Positions 53,015-62,285 are shown, counted from the stretch's first letter. The stretch: 64,000 nucleotides of DNA from an uncultured Methanomassiliicoccus sp. (GCA_905202485.1 CAJKRY010000001.1:186001-250000), one strand, 5' to 3'. The notes: a model not told the origin generated them from the sequence alone. Made by a program: numbers and translations.

Positions 53015-53494
53015 ATGAAAATGAGCCTTGAACAAATGATTGAAGAAGACCACAATCTGCTCAGAAATGGTATGGATGCAGTGGCAGACACCAGCATTGA
53101 AGATGTCGATGAACGTTTAGAGATGTTTGCAGAAATTGCATCCAGGCTTTTTGCTCATGAGAAAGCCGAACAGGAAAGCATCCATGCACAGATGAAGATG
53201 TACGATGAGACCAAGCCTCTCGCACTTCTTGCAGAAGAGCAGGAGAGAATCGCAAGAGTTTTGGCAGTAGAGCTGAAAGATGTGAAACTGGATGATGAGC
53301 TGTGGTTACCTAAATTCTTAGCTCTTCAGGGACTCTTATTACAGCACATGTCATTTGAAGAAGATTCGATCATGCCGCTGGCAAAACAGATGCTGGATCA
53401 GGCAACGATGAACCGCCTCGGCATAGACTTTGAAAGACATGAGAAAGAAGATATGAAACAGTCCGAAATGGTATACCAAAAAGCTAAGGAATGA
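53015..53494 (+). CDS. hemerythrin HHE-domain protein
   Basis: A 159-residue four-helix bundle with iron-ligand-type residues: His 13, His 48, Glu 52, His 57, His 111 and Glu 115. Hemerythrin domains bind O2 or NO or handle oxidative damage at a di-iron site. In an anaerobic archaeon an O2- or NO-sensing or -scavenging role is likely. Alone between the pseudo-GTPase and the helicase. Confidence 0.85.
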   Translation: MKMSLEQMIEEDHNLLRNGMDAVADTSIEDVDERLEMFAEIASRLFAHEKAEQESIHAQMKMYDETKPLALLAEEQERIARVLAVELKDVKLDDELWLPKFLALQGLLLQHMSFEEDSIMPLAKQMLDQATMNRLGIDFERHEKEDMKQSEMVYQKAKE

Positions 53495-53539
53495 GTCTTA
53501 AGCCGCTACATTGATAATGGAGACTGCCTTGATACGGGC

Positions 53540-55579
53540 ATGGTCGGCAATTTCTGCGACAAATGCGGCAGTCTTTTGAATCCTGCAAGTGGGAGATGTC
53601 CTAGGTGCTCATCATCGGCAGCACCTATGGCACATTTTCAAAATGCAGTACGGTCGCCGCAGAGCATAGAAAAACACGGCCATGAATTATTTCCATATGA
53701 GCCGAGACCGTTTCAGCTAGAGATTGTAGACTGCATCAGAAATACTCTAGATTCCGGGAAACACATCATAATGGAATCCGGTACTGGAACAGGAAAGACC
53801 ATATGTTCACTGGTAGGAACTTTGGAACATTCAAAACCCAGAAAAAAGAAGATAATCTACCTTACAAGGACGGTCTCTCAAAGCGATCAGGTAATGAGAG
53901 AACTTAGAACCATATCAAGAAACCACAAAGTTACTGGAATTGCGATTGCGGGCAGAATGAAATCATGCCTCCTGCAGAAGCAGGAAGGAATGGGAGATGT
54001 GCCGCCGGCGGTAATGTCAAGAATTTGCGAAGACCGCAAGAAAAGAACAATCGCCAAAGAGCGCGGGGGATGCCCTTATTATGCAGATTTTCTTGCAATA
54101 GGAGAACTGGCATTTACGCAGTATTGTTTCGCAAACCTGCCTACTGTAGGAGAATTTGACAGATTTTGTGAAAAACAGGGAGCATGTCCCTATGAAGCAA
54201 GAAAAGTAGTAATGCCGATGGCAGAAATCATTGCTGTACCGTACATCCATTTGCTTTCAGAGGATATCAGGAATAATCTGTTTGACAGACTAAAGATAGA
54301 AGGCGGGGATTTTACAGTAATTGTAGATGAAGCGCATAACCTGATAGATGCCGCCAGAGATCAGGAGAGCTTTCACATATCGGTTTCAGACATTGACTCT
54401 GTACTGATTGAAGTCAGGGAAACAGGCAATACATTCCTTAAGAACAACATCTCAATTTTCGATTTATGCATCCTGCTCAAAGACATCATTGAAACAGCAG
54501 TTAAAGAGCTGATATCTCCGCGGTCAAACGACGCTCGTCTAGGAAGAAGGTTTCTGGAAGGAAAATTAAGACAGGAACTGGGTATCAGCAGCGAAGACTT
54601 GGATAATATCTGTTTTGCAATGATTGACAGGGGCGAGAAGATTCTGGAAGACAGGGTAGATTCTGGAAAAGAGCCGATGTCTCATATTCTCAAGCTCGGC
54701 TCTGCTCTTCACTCGTGGATAAGATCTTCAGACTCGATGTATCTTAAAACAGTCTCTTCTGATAACGGCGGAATGCTGTGTGCTGCCTGTTTGGAGCCCA
54801 GTGAGATTTCTAAGTTCCTTTTAGGCACCGGCGGAGCAGTTCATATGTCGGGTACCTTAAAGCCGCTTAAGCAGTATGCAGATCTGCTGGATCTTACTCC
54901 GGTTTCAGTACTGAAAGAGTTCCCGTCTCCGTTTCCTAAAACTAACAGACTCACGCTATATACCGAAGACGTAAGTGCCGGACAGCGCGAAATGAAAGAT
55001 GATCCCTCAATGAAACTAAGGATTGAGCAGTATATAATTGACATATGCAATGCTACCGACAGAAACACAATGGTATTCTTCAGATCGTATGAAATGCTGA
55101 AGTCCATGAGATATTCTTTGGAAAGCGAGATTGACAGAAAACTGTACTGGGAAGAGTCGGGCCATTCATACAAACTTGCAAATGCCATTGAATCCTTCAA
55201 AACTCACAAAGACGGTGTTTTTTTTACAGTCATGGGCGGAAAGATCTCAGAGGGCTTAGACTTCCCTGGGCAAGAATTGGACATTGCAGTGATCGTCGGA
55301 ATACCTTATCCGCCTCCAAGTCTGGTAAGCGATGAACTCAAAAGACGCTATGATGCTAGATATGGATCTGGAACCGGATGGGAGTATGTATCTGCTGCTC
55401 CTGCAGTACGTAAAATGCAGCAGGCCATCGGGAGGCTGATCAGAACAGAAACCGACAAAGGTGTTGCTGTGATCTTAGATTCAAGAGCTTCCCGCTACCG
55501 TGATCAGTTAGAAGCTAAACCAACCAAAGATCCTGTAAAAGACATTACAGATTTCTTAGGCTGGTCCAGAAGATTTTAG
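53540..55579 (+). CDS. Rad3/XPD/DinG-like superfamily 2 helicase with N-terminal zinc ribbon
   Basis: The 679-residue protein starts with a zinc ribbon (Cys 6, 9, 20, 23), then a helicase core with Walker A ESGTGTGKT, the DEAH box VIVDEAHN and the C-terminal motifs GGKISEGLDFPG and QAIGRLIRTETDKG. Cys residues between motifs I and II (CLLQKQEG, CEDRKKR, CPYYAD, CPYEARK) fit the 4Fe-4S cluster of XPD-family 5'-3' helicases. It may act in DNA repair. The zinc ribbon before the core is unusual for archaeal XPD. Confidence 0.9.
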   Translation: MVGNFCDKCGSLLNPASGRCPRCSSSAAPMAHFQNAVRSPQSIEKHGHELFPYEPRPFQLEIVDCIRNTLDSGKHIIMESGTGTGKTICSLVGTLEHSKPRKKKIIYLTRTVSQSDQVMRELRTISRNHKVTGIAIAGRMKSCLLQKQEGMGDVPPAVMSRICEDRKKRTIAKERGGCPYYADFLAIGELAFTQYCFANLPTVGEFDRFCEKQGACPYEARKVVMPMAEIIAVPYIHLLSEDIRNNLFDRLKIEGGDFTVIVDEAHNLIDAARDQESFHISVSDIDSVLIEVRETGNTFLKNNISIFDLCILLKDIIETAVKELISPRSNDARLGRRFLEGKLRQELGISSEDLDNICFAMIDRGEKILEDRVDSGKEPMSHILKLGSALHSWIRSSDSMYLKTVSSDNGGMLCAACLEPSEISKFLLGTGGAVHMSGTLKPLKQYADLLDLTPVSVLKEFPSPFPKTNRLTLYTEDVSAGQREMKDDPSMKLRIEQYIIDICNATDRNTMVFFRSYEMLKSMRYSLESEIDRKLYWEESGHSYKLANAIESFKTHKDGVFFTVMGGKISEGLDFPGQELDIAVIVGIPYPPPSLVSDELKRRYDARYGSGTGWEYVSAAPAVRKMQQAIGRLIRTETDKGVAVILDSRASRYRDQLEAKPTKDPVKDITDFLGWSRRF

Positions 55580-55950
55580 AGTCTGTCCAAATCATCCATC
55601 ATCTTGTTGATTACAGGTTCCACGTGTTTCTTGGTTGTATCTAATATACTGGCAGTACGACCGTACATCTCCAGTCCATCATGCGGGCACATCTGCACGC
55701 AGCGGGTACATCCGCGGCAACGCCTGTCATCAATTACAGCCTTTCCATCAAAAATGTTTATGGCATGAACCTTGCAGAATTCTTTTCTTATGCAAAGCCC
55801 ACAGCCTCTGCAGTTGTCATTAGCACGGACGTGGATACCAGGAATTTTAGCATACTTTACAGCCAGTTCTTTTGGAACTCTTGGAAGAGCGTATAATATT
55901 TCCCTGATTGGAGAATAATCATCATCTGTACTATTCATTCTGACACCCAT
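55576..55950 (-). CDS. 4Fe-4S ferredoxin-type protein
   Basis: A 124-residue protein with two 4Fe-4S motifs: CRGCGLCIRKEFC (near 41-53) and CRGCTRCVQMC (near 78-88, in CRGCTRCVQMCP). The first motif has extra residues before its fourth Cys. A 40-residue N-terminal extension of unknown role precedes them. The start can be at 55950 or the second ATG at 55938. It converges with the helicase gene (4-bp overlap). Confidence 0.85.
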   Translation of the reverse strand: MGVRMNSTDDDYSPIREILYALPRVPKELAVKYAKIPGIHVRANDNCRGCGLCIRKEFCKVHAINIFDGKAVIDDRRCRGCTRCVQMCPHDGLEMYGRTASILDTTKKHVEPVINKMMDDLDRL

Positions 55951-56112
55951 TACGTTGATGTTATTTCTTGTATTTACTGCTCCCTATTGTTCATAAGATG
56001 CATTCAGATTTGCAGCGCCGCAACGGTTTCGGCTACATGCATCTAATAATATTGCACTTTTATGCGAGATTTGCGAAATGCACATATAACACTTCATTCT
56101 TCTCAATCATAA

Positions 56113-56748
56113 ATGACTGTCCATATGTTCCCTGGCGCTGGATGCGACAGCAATATATTTCTTGTTACAGGGACACAACCGATTCTTGTCGATACTGGAT
56201 CGGGACTAAGATCGTCTAGAATTATAAAAGAAATAGAAGGAATTACAGATCACATTTCAAAAATCATTTTAACTCATTGTCATTTTGATCATGCTGGAGG
56301 AGCTGCGGAATTATCGAAACATTTCAATGCTCCTGTATTTATTCACAAGCTTGATGCTGCAGCAGTTAGAAACGGATTAGTAAAAGAAACAGCAGCAGAT
56401 ATGTTTGGATGCGAGATGCCGGCAACGGAAGTCACGGAACTTCAAGGCAGCGAGATGATAGATACTGGTGAGCACCGGTTTGATGTTATATGTACACCAG
56501 GACACACTGCCGGCGGAATATCGCTGTTTGATCGAACTAATCTGATTTTATTCAGTGGAGACACAGTATTTGCAGAAGGAGTCGGCAGATGGGATTTTCC
56601 AACTGGCGACCTTTCATGCCTGAAACGTTCTGTTCATAAATTAGCTGAATTAGATGCTTCATATCTGTATCCAGGTCACGGACCTTGTGTAAAGGGAAGC
56701 GCTAAGTCTAAGATCGTTAATGCTTTAATGTATGTAGAGGGATTCTAA
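56113..56748 (+). CDS. metallo-beta-lactamase fold hydrolase
   Basis: The 211-residue product has the metal-binding HCHFDHAGG (55-63), CTPGHTAGGISLFD with a second His, the bridging Asp in FSGDTVFAEGVGRWDF and a final YPGHGP. The pattern resembles glyoxalase II-like or persulfide dioxygenase-like members, though the substrate is unclear. Its stop TAA shares a base with the next ATG (TAATG), so it is coupled to Sua5. Confidence 0.88.
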   Translation: MTVHMFPGAGCDSNIFLVTGTQPILVDTGSGLRSSRIIKEIEGITDHISKIILTHCHFDHAGGAAELSKHFNAPVFIHKLDAAAVRNGLVKETAADMFGCEMPATEVTELQGSEMIDTGEHRFDVICTPGHTAGGISLFDRTNLILFSGDTVFAEGVGRWDFPTGDLSCLKRSVHKLAELDASYLYPGHGPCVKGSAKSKIVNALMYVEGF

Positions 56749-57386
56749 TGCGGACGATAGTTTGCGAGAACAACAATGGAAAGCTTTCGATTAACAAGGA
56801 GGATATGGACTCAATAGTGACTGAGCTTTCAGCCGGTAGACTTATTGTATATCCAACAGAAACAGTTTACGGACTTGGATGTGATCCGTTTGATGAAACT
56901 GCTGTTAAAAGGCTTTTCATGGCAAAGAGACGTCCGTTTGACATGGCCATGTCTATAATCGTTCAGGATATTGACATGATGGAAGAGCTAGCTTACGTGG
57001 ATGATAGGGTTACAAAACTAGTCAAAGAGTTTATGCCCGGTCCGCTTACTTTGATACTTCCAAAAAAACCAGTCGTGCCTAACATTCTCAGTGCGTCCAC
57101 AGACGAAATCGGAATAAGAATTCCAGACTGCGGTGTTGCACTGTCGATTGTGAAAGAATTCGGACCCATAGTCTCAACCTCTGCAAACGTACACTCACAC
57201 AAATCCCCTCTGACATGTCAGGATGCCATGAATGATCTGGGTCCAAGTGTTTCATTGTATATTGACGGTGGAAAATCTCCCATAGGGCAACCTTCTACGA
57301 TTATCCAGCTGACAGAGAATGAAACAATTCTGATTCGTCCTGGTTCTCTTCCTAAAGAACGCGTAGAGGCTGTTCTAAATGAATGA
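56748..57386 (+). CDS. sua5: threonylcarbamoyl-AMP synthase, Sua5/YrdC family
   Basis: The 212-residue product has the YrdC fold: IVYPTETVYGLGCDPFDETAVKRL, KRRPFDMAMS, PGPLTLILPKK and GIRIPDC. It makes threonylcarbamoyl-AMP for t6A at position 37 of tRNAs. The C-terminal Sua5 domain is absent or reduced, so it is closer to YrdC in length. Overlaps the methionine aminopeptidase gene by 8 bp. Confidence 0.92.
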   Translation: MRTIVCENNNGKLSINKEDMDSIVTELSAGRLIVYPTETVYGLGCDPFDETAVKRLFMAKRRPFDMAMSIIVQDIDMMEELAYVDDRVTKLVKEFMPGPLTLILPKKPVVPNILSASTDEIGIRIPDCGVALSIVKEFGPIVSTSANVHSHKSPLTCQDAMNDLGPSVSLYIDGGKSPIGQPSTIIQLTENETILIRPGSLPKERVEAVLNE

Positions 57387-58269
57387 AGATATTGTCGAAT
57401 GCATATTAAAAGCAGGTAAAATTGCAGGAGAAGCCAGATCTCTCGGGGCATCCATGGTAGACGAAAACGTCCGCCTCCTAGATGTAGCTGAAGAAGTTGA
57501 AGCATACATGATGCGCAAGGGTGCTAAACCGGCATTCCCTACAAATCTCAGCATCAACAATCAGGCGGCTCATTATACACCGCACTCAAAAGACACTTTG
57601 AAGTTTCATAAAGGAGACCTTGTTAAAGTCGATGTGGGAGCACATGTCAACGGATACATCGGGGATACTGCTCAGACGGTGGAAGTAGGAACAAAAACAC
57701 ATTCTTCGCTCATTGAAGCTTCTGCAGAAGCGTTAGATATGGCACTGAATACAGTAACAGACAATATCTCAGTAGGTGCCATCGGAGCGGTAATTGAAAA
57801 AGCAATTGAAATCAACGGTTTCGTTCCTGTTACAAACCTGACAGGGCACAGCATGAAACAATTCAATCTTCATGCCGGCCTTTCTGTACCAAATTACGAC
57901 AACGGCGACAAAACAAAAGTCATGAGCGGAATGCTGATAGCTATCGAACCATTCGCAACCGACGGAGCCGGAGAAATAGATAATGGAAAGCCTGGTAACA
58001 TCTACCGTCTTTTGAGGGACAGACCTGCAAAGGATAAGGGAGCGGACGAGCTACTTGAGAAAATTAAGGACAACTTTGGTACGCTGCCTTTCTGTGAAAG
58101 ATGGTGTTCAGATATAGATCCCAATGCCCAAGTTAATCTCAAAACATTGCTGCGCCGCGGTATTGTGTATTCCTATGCAGTCTTGAATGAGGTTAAAGAC
58201 GGTCTTGTATCTCAAAAAGAGCACACGGTGTATATTGACGGCTCTAAAACAATCGTCACTACTCGTTAA
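57379..58269 (+). CDS. map: type II methionine aminopeptidase
   Basis: The 296-residue enzyme removes initiator Met. Metal ligands are visible: Asp pairs in VDVGAHVNGYIGDTAQ, His in NLTGHSMKQFNLHAG, and Glu in IAIEPFATDGAG and KEHTV. The roughly 60-residue insertion that distinguishes type II is present (LLRDRPAKDKG...WCSDIDPNAQ). It has an 8-bp overlap with sua5, so the three-gene run 56113-58269 is one operon. A tRNA-Leu follows 41 bp later. Confidence 0.95.
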   Translation: MNEDIVECILKAGKIAGEARSLGASMVDENVRLLDVAEEVEAYMMRKGAKPAFPTNLSINNQAAHYTPHSKDTLKFHKGDLVKVDVGAHVNGYIGDTAQTVEVGTKTHSSLIEASAEALDMALNTVTDNISVGAIGAVIEKAIEINGFVPVTNLTGHSMKQFNLHAGLSVPNYDNGDKTKVMSGMLIAIEPFATDGAGEIDNGKPGNIYRLLRDRPAKDKGADELLEKIKDNFGTLPFCERWCSDIDPNAQVNLKTLLRRGIVYSYAVLNEVKDGLVSQKEHTVYIDGSKTIVTTR

Positions 58270-58310
58270 ACGGTACTTTTAATTACCCAATGCATATACA
58301 AGCTTGCTAA

Positions 58311-58424
58311 GCGAGGGTAGCCAAGCCAGGTCAATGATGAGATTCTCATCTCATCGGCCAAAGGCGACAGACTCAAGATCTGTTCCGTAGAGGTTCAGGG
58401 GTTCAAATCCCTTCCCTCGCACCA
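58311..58424 (+). tRNA. tRNA-Leu (anticodon CAA) with D-loop intron
   Basis: The acceptor stem is GCGAGGG/CCCTCGC (58311-58317 with 58414-58420), discriminator A at 58421 and an encoded CCA at 58422-58424. The anticodon stem ACAGA/TCTGT encloses CTCAAGA, with anticodon CAA at 58374-58376. A long variable arm confirms a class II tRNA. The gene is 111 nt without CCA, about 26 nt longer than usual, because of an insertion in the D-loop. Removing 27 nt (58335-58361) restores GGTCAA-AGGCGACAG, the common archaeal tRNA-Leu D-arm sequence. Confidence 0.9.
58335..58361 (+). other. 27-nt D-loop tRNA intron with BHB-like structure
   Basis: Around the boundaries the RNA can form the archaeal splicing motif: bulge AAT (58333-58335), the 4-bp helix GGTC (58329-58332) with GGCC (58356-58359), and bulge AAA (58360-58362) on the opposite strand. 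Inside, GATGAGAT (58336-58343) and ATCTCATC (58348-58355) form a perfect 8-bp hairpin with loop TCTC. Cutting after the second base of each bulge yields the intron given here and a standard tRNA. Inferred from sequence, not shown. Confidence 0.8.
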
Positions 58425-58462
58425 GCAAATGCTGATTGTTTTTACTTTACGTTTTGATTGAC

Positions 58463-58729
58463 TCAGTGTGACCGCTCAAGACACCATTTTTTACATTGCT
58501 CAATTTTTACAGAAGGGTCATATCCTTGATCTTTTCCCATATTGCTGAGCATGTCGCATGGAAATTCATCACACTCGCCGCAGTGGTTGAGTTTCTTTGA
58601 TTCGCAGCAGCTTTTTACTTTGCATTCCCCGCCCCAGAAAGGTTTTTCCATATTTATGCAGCCTTTGCAGTGTACAGTCTCTTTTCGTTCACAAGAATTG
58701 CAGAGTACGCCGCAGCGTGATTCGTACAT
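58463..58729 (-). CDS. DUF3795 Cys-rich protein
   Basis: An 88-residue protein rich in Cys: CGVLCNSC, HCKGCI, CKVKSCCESK, HCGECDEFPCDML and CKKWC. This is the DUF3795 pattern, a small likely metal-binding family of unknown function common in anaerobes. The ATG at 58729 (MYESRCG) is the usual family start; the frame reaches 58780. Lies 44 bp after the methyltransferase gene on the same strand and probably shares its transcript. Confidence 0.82.
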   Translation of the reverse strand: MYESRCGVLCNSCERKETVHCKGCINMEKPFWGGECKVKSCCESKKLNHCGECDEFPCDMLSNMGKDQGYDPSVKIEQCKKWCLERSH

Positions 58730-58773
58730 ATTGTTAACCAACAAGCATATATTATTAAAATTTTGAGATGTAT

Positions 58774-59406
58774 CTAACAAGACGGTTTTTTACAAATGCA
58801 GTAAAATGCATTAGAGGTATAGCCGTTCATCGTATTGTACACTACATTTTCCAGTTCCAGTATCTTAAATGAACTTAACAGCTCCTTAATCCAAGCAATG
58901 TCATGATGCCTCAGGACTGCTCCGTCTGGAGTTTCAAAAACTCCGTATTTATTGTACTTCGATTCATATACATTATAGCGGGCTAAGTTCCTTTCATCAT
59001 CATTGATTAGAAAATCAGTTACATAGAATGTTCCATCTGGCTTAAGAATACGGAATATTTCATTGATTAGATGTTTTTGTTCATCATCAATAATACACGT
59101 CAGAACAGCAGACAAAGTGATTGCATCAAAACTGCAATCGTCAAACTCTAAATTTTTATTATATTTAACAGCTAGATTCAGAAACGGATAGAGCTGCCTG
59201 CCTTTTTCAATCATTTTTGAAGAAAAATCAACACCTTTCAAATTTTTATATCCATTTACATATAGTTCATATAGGGTTCTTCCATAACCGCATCCCACAT
59301 CTAAGATGCAATCGCTCTTTTTTATATATCGAGATAATTTATTAAGATGCAGTGTAGAAGTGAAAGTTTTGCCAGTAGAATTATCCCAGTATTCTTTTTG
59401 GTCCAT
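58774..59406 (-). CDS. class I SAM-dependent methyltransferase
   Basis: The 210-residue protein has a typical SAM-binding fold: ILDVGCGYGRTL (residues about 35-46), GVDFSSKMIEKG, and FDAITLSAVLTCI. The C-terminal part (TFYVTDFLINDDERN) matches Methyltransf_11/25-type small-molecule methyltransferases. Substrate unknown. It is the first gene of a short minus-strand unit with the DUF3795 gene. Confidence 0.87.
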   Translation of the reverse strand: MDQKEYWDNSTGKTFTSTLHLNKLSRYIKKSDCILDVGCGYGRTLYELYVNGYKNLKGVDFSSKMIEKGRQLYPFLNLAVKYNKNLEFDDCSFDAITLSAVLTCIIDDEQKHLINEIFRILKPDGTFYVTDFLINDDERNLARYNVYESKYNKYGVFETPDGAVLRHHDIAWIKELLSSFKILELENVVYNTMNGYTSNAFYCICKKPSC

Positions 59407-59521
59407 TGCTTATCATTTCAGCATATCCACCAGTAATTAAAATAAATTACTGATATGTTTTTATAAGCATTCTTTTTGAAAATATGGTTGCAAATAGGAT
59501 TTTATAATATCTTTATTTGAC

Positions 59522-60829
59522 GTGGTTGTGAACAACCAAAAGGCAAAGAAGACCTTGGGCTACAGATGGATCATATTAATCGTACTGCTCATAGCTTACT
59601 TCTTTGTTTATTTTCATAGAACCTCCACTGCCGTCGTTGGTACTGAAATAGTTTCTGCAGTGGGAGGGTCTGTGGCACTGCTAGGCTCTGCATATTTTTA
59701 TTCATACATGCTGATGCAAATCCCAAGCGGGCTGATGGCAGACAGATACGGAGTCAGATCACTGGTAAGCGTATTTCTTTTGATTGCGGCTCTTGGCGCA
59801 TTTCTTATGGGCATGGGGGATTCGTGGGATACTGTCATTCTTGGAAGAATTCTTATCGGCCTGGGTCTTGGCGCCATATACATTCCGATGCTGAAAGTAT
59901 TAGCAGTCTGGTTCAGGAAAAATGAGTTTGCTTCACTGAACGGAGTGATATTGGCAGTGGGAAACGCTGGAGCCATAGCCGCAGCAACTCCGCTTGCAAT
60001 GCTCTCGGATGCCCTCGGCTGGCAGGATGTGTTCATACTTCTCGCTATAATCACATTGATTCTGGCAGTGATGTGTTACCTAATCATCAGAAATCATCCT
60101 TCAGACAAGGGATTCATGAGCATAGAAGAGATAGTCTCAGATGAGACTGGTGTTGTTGCTTCAGATTCTACTTCGGCCAAGGTATCGATGAAAAGCGGTC
60201 TGATTACAGTAGTAACCAGCGGCAGAAAATTCTGGGCTCCTGCAATTGCTTATTTTCTTCTGTATGGAACCCTGATGACGTATGAAGGGCTGTGGGCAGG
60301 AACATACTACAATAATGCTTACGATTTTGAACATAGTGCAAGCTGGATGATCACGGCGGTCGGCGTAGGCATGATTATCGGAGCTCCTCTCGCAGGTTTA
60401 ATGTCAGACCGTGTATTTCATTCCAGAAAACGTGTGAGCATTACAGGAAACATCGGTTATGCAGTCATATGGCTGATAATATTCGTATTTGCCGGAATGA
60501 TTAACAGTTACGCATTCTGGATAGCAGTCAACATTGCGATGGGTTTCACAGCTTCCTGGATGATTGTTACCTATGCGCAGTTAAAAGATTGGTTTCCCAT
60601 TGCAATTTCCGGCACTGCAGTTGCTACTATGAATGTATTCTTATTCATGGGAGCTGGAGTAATGCAGAGTCTTTCTCATTTCCTGGTGGATAAAGACAGT
60701 TCTGTAAGTGATTTTAGATTTTTATGGATGATCATGTTCATATGCCAGGTTGTAACGTGCATCTTGGTATACTTGGCTCCAGAAAATAAGAAGGGTACAG
60801 AAGCAGTGGTAAAAATCAAACAATCATGA
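59522..60829 (+). CDS. MFS transporter, 12 helices
   Basis: The 435-residue membrane protein has about 12 helices and the MFS loop motif GLMADRYGVRS between helices two and three, with GRILIGLGLGAIYIPMLKVLAVWF in the fourth. The pattern resembles the NNP/OPA-type sugar-phosphate or anion antiporters. Starts with GTG at 59522, or GTG at 59528. Substrate unknown. Its end overlaps the convergent zinc-finger gene by 6 bp. Confidence 0.88.
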   Translation: MVVNNQKAKKTLGYRWIILIVLLIAYFFVYFHRTSTAVVGTEIVSAVGGSVALLGSAYFYSYMLMQIPSGLMADRYGVRSLVSVFLLIAALGAFLMGMGDSWDTVILGRILIGLGLGAIYIPMLKVLAVWFRKNEFASLNGVILAVGNAGAIAAATPLAMLSDALGWQDVFILLAIITLILAVMCYLIIRNHPSDKGFMSIEEIVSDETGVVASDSTSAKVSMKSGLITVVTSGRKFWAPAIAYFLLYGTLMTYEGLWAGTYYNNAYDFEHSASWMITAVGVGMIIGAPLAGLMSDRVFHSRKRVSITGNIGYAVIWLIIFVFAGMINSYAFWIAVNIAMGFTASWMIVTYAQLKDWFPIAISGTAVATMNVFLFMGAGVMQSLSHFLVDKDSSVSDFRFLWMIMFICQVVTCILVYLAPENKKGTEAVVKIKQS

Positions 60830-61186
60830 TTTGCCACTGAATTTGACTTTCATGCCGTGGACAACATCCATGTGATATGCTAGATTATATGAAAGCTTAT
60901 CATCAGTCAAACCTCTGACAGCATCCCCGCAAATCGGACAGATGACAGATTCCGGCAACGCTTCACCGGGAAGTTTTTCAGATCGAGAATCATGAAATTC
61001 AATAATTGCTTCCTGATCATACGGCCTCTGAGAATTATCCTCTGGCTGAATGTTGCTTCCCTTAGGTACTGAAGCTACTGAAAGATTATGTTTTCTAAGA
61101 AAATGATTCTGTAAGTTCTTACTAAGATCTGCTTCTCCTGCTCCTGTGATCGGATCATTGCACAGCGGACACAATAAAGTTATCAT
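60824..61186 (-). CDS. protein with two C2H2-like zinc motifs
   Basis: A 120-residue protein with two similar units: CPLC-x18-H-x4-H near the N-terminus (CPLC, NHFLRKH) and CPIC...YHMDVVH near the C-terminus, joined by an acidic, disordered-looking linker. Each unit reads CPxC, a short helix (LSKNLQNH, LSYNLAYH) and His. The two units look like an internal duplication. DNA, RNA or protein binding is possible. No named family is recognised. Confidence 0.7.
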   Translation of the reverse strand: MITLLCPLCNDPITGAGEADLSKNLQNHFLRKHNLSVASVPKGSNIQPEDNSQRPYDQEAIIEFHDSRSEKLPGEALPESVICPICGDAVRGLTDDKLSYNLAYHMDVVHGMKVKFSGKS

Positions 61187-61318
61187 ACACTAAAATACTC
61201 TCAACTAATCAGTTTTAAAAATTGTCTAAATTTACTTTTAAAATTCTCCAGAATTTTGGCATAAAACGCAAAAGAAATATACTGGAGCAACCGTAAGTTT
61301 TAATCGTAGGGTTACGAA

Positions 61319-61966
61319 GTGTCCATAATCGGCAGCTTATTCGACACGATATTTGAAATTGTTACTAATTTTATTGATTCTATTGGATATGCAGGAATAT
61401 TCCTAGCAATGTTTATAGAAGGCATACTGACACCTATTCCAAGCGAGATTATTGTTCCGTTTGCAGGTTATCTAGCGGAAAATGGCAGATTTCATTTGGT
61501 TCTAGTGATAGTTGTAGCATCGGTGGGAGCCACAATCGGTGCAATAGTAGCTTATTATTTAGCAAAGTGGCTGGGACGAGCTGTAATACTGAAATACGGC
61601 AGATATGTTGGTTTGAATGATAAGTCCCTAGACAAAGCTAACGCATGGTTTGAAAAATACGGATCATACGGCGTCTTAATCGGTCATGCATTGCCAGGCA
61701 TACGCTCCATCATCTCTTTCCCTGCAGGCCTTGCAGAAATGGATCTTAAAAAATTTATAATTTTTACATTCGTTGGAGCAACAATATGGAATACCATATT
61801 GGGATCTGCAGGTTACATATTGGGGGAAAATTATGGGCAGATTGAGGAACTTTTCGAGGCTGCACATATAGACGCAATAATCATAGGTTCATCAATAATC
61901 GTATTGGCCACATATTTTATATACAAACATTATAAAAAAGTTAAAAATGACGCAACGGATGAGTAA
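61319..61966 (+). CDS. DedA/VTT-family membrane protein
   Basis: The 215-residue membrane protein has the DedA motifs: a first re-entrant segment with GILTPIPSEIIVPFAG and a second with GHALPGIRSIISFPAG containing the conserved Arg, plus several transmembrane helices. DedA proteins act as lipid-carrier or phospholipid flippases in bacteria. Start GTG at 61319. Alone, with its own promoter region. Confidence 0.9.
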   Translation: MSIIGSLFDTIFEIVTNFIDSIGYAGIFLAMFIEGILTPIPSEIIVPFAGYLAENGRFHLVLVIVVASVGATIGAIVAYYLAKWLGRAVILKYGRYVGLNDKSLDKANAWFEKYGSYGVLIGHALPGIRSIISFPAGLAEMDLKKFIIFTFVGATIWNTILGSAGYILGENYGQIEELFEAAHIDAIIIGSSIIVLATYFIYKHYKKVKNDATDE

Positions 61967-62111
61967 GAGACTCATATGGGTAGTTAAAAGACTTAATTTA
62001 TCACAAATATGGTACTTATACGGGCAATAATAGCCAGATCATTAAAGAGGCCCATATAGTAACCATTCGGTACATAAACACTCATTAATTAAATACCATT
62101 ATGAGGCAAAT

Positions 62112-62285
62112 ATGTCCAACACTAGGCAAATAAAAGTCACCGCTCCACCTGCAATTGTAAAGGTTATTGATGAAGAAGTTGAGAATGGAAGATTTACAGG
62201 CCGTGGAGACTTTGTACTCTATGCAATCAGATATTACATAGATAATCATAAAACTCCTGCAGCTAAAAAGGAAGCAGAAGATTGA
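62112..62285 (+). CDS. ribbon-helix-helix transcription regulator
   Basis: A 57-residue protein (MSNTRQIKVTAPPAIVKVIDEEV...GRGDFVLYAIRYYIDN) with the RHH fold: a short basic beta strand and two helices as in Arc/CopG/MetJ-like repressors. Dimers would bind DNA through the strand. A TTAATTAAATACC promoter element lies near 62085-62097. Followed by a strong terminator. No toxin gene is adjacent, so it is more likely a regulator than an antitoxin. Confidence 0.75.
   Translation: MSNTRQIKVTAPPAIVKVIDEEVENGRFTGRGDFVLYAIRYYIDNHKTPAAKKEAED

Noticed and set aside
58463..58780. Longer start at 58780 for the DUF3795 protein
   Set aside because: The first 17 codons overlap the methyltransferase gene's end and are not protein-like; the family starts at MYESRCG.
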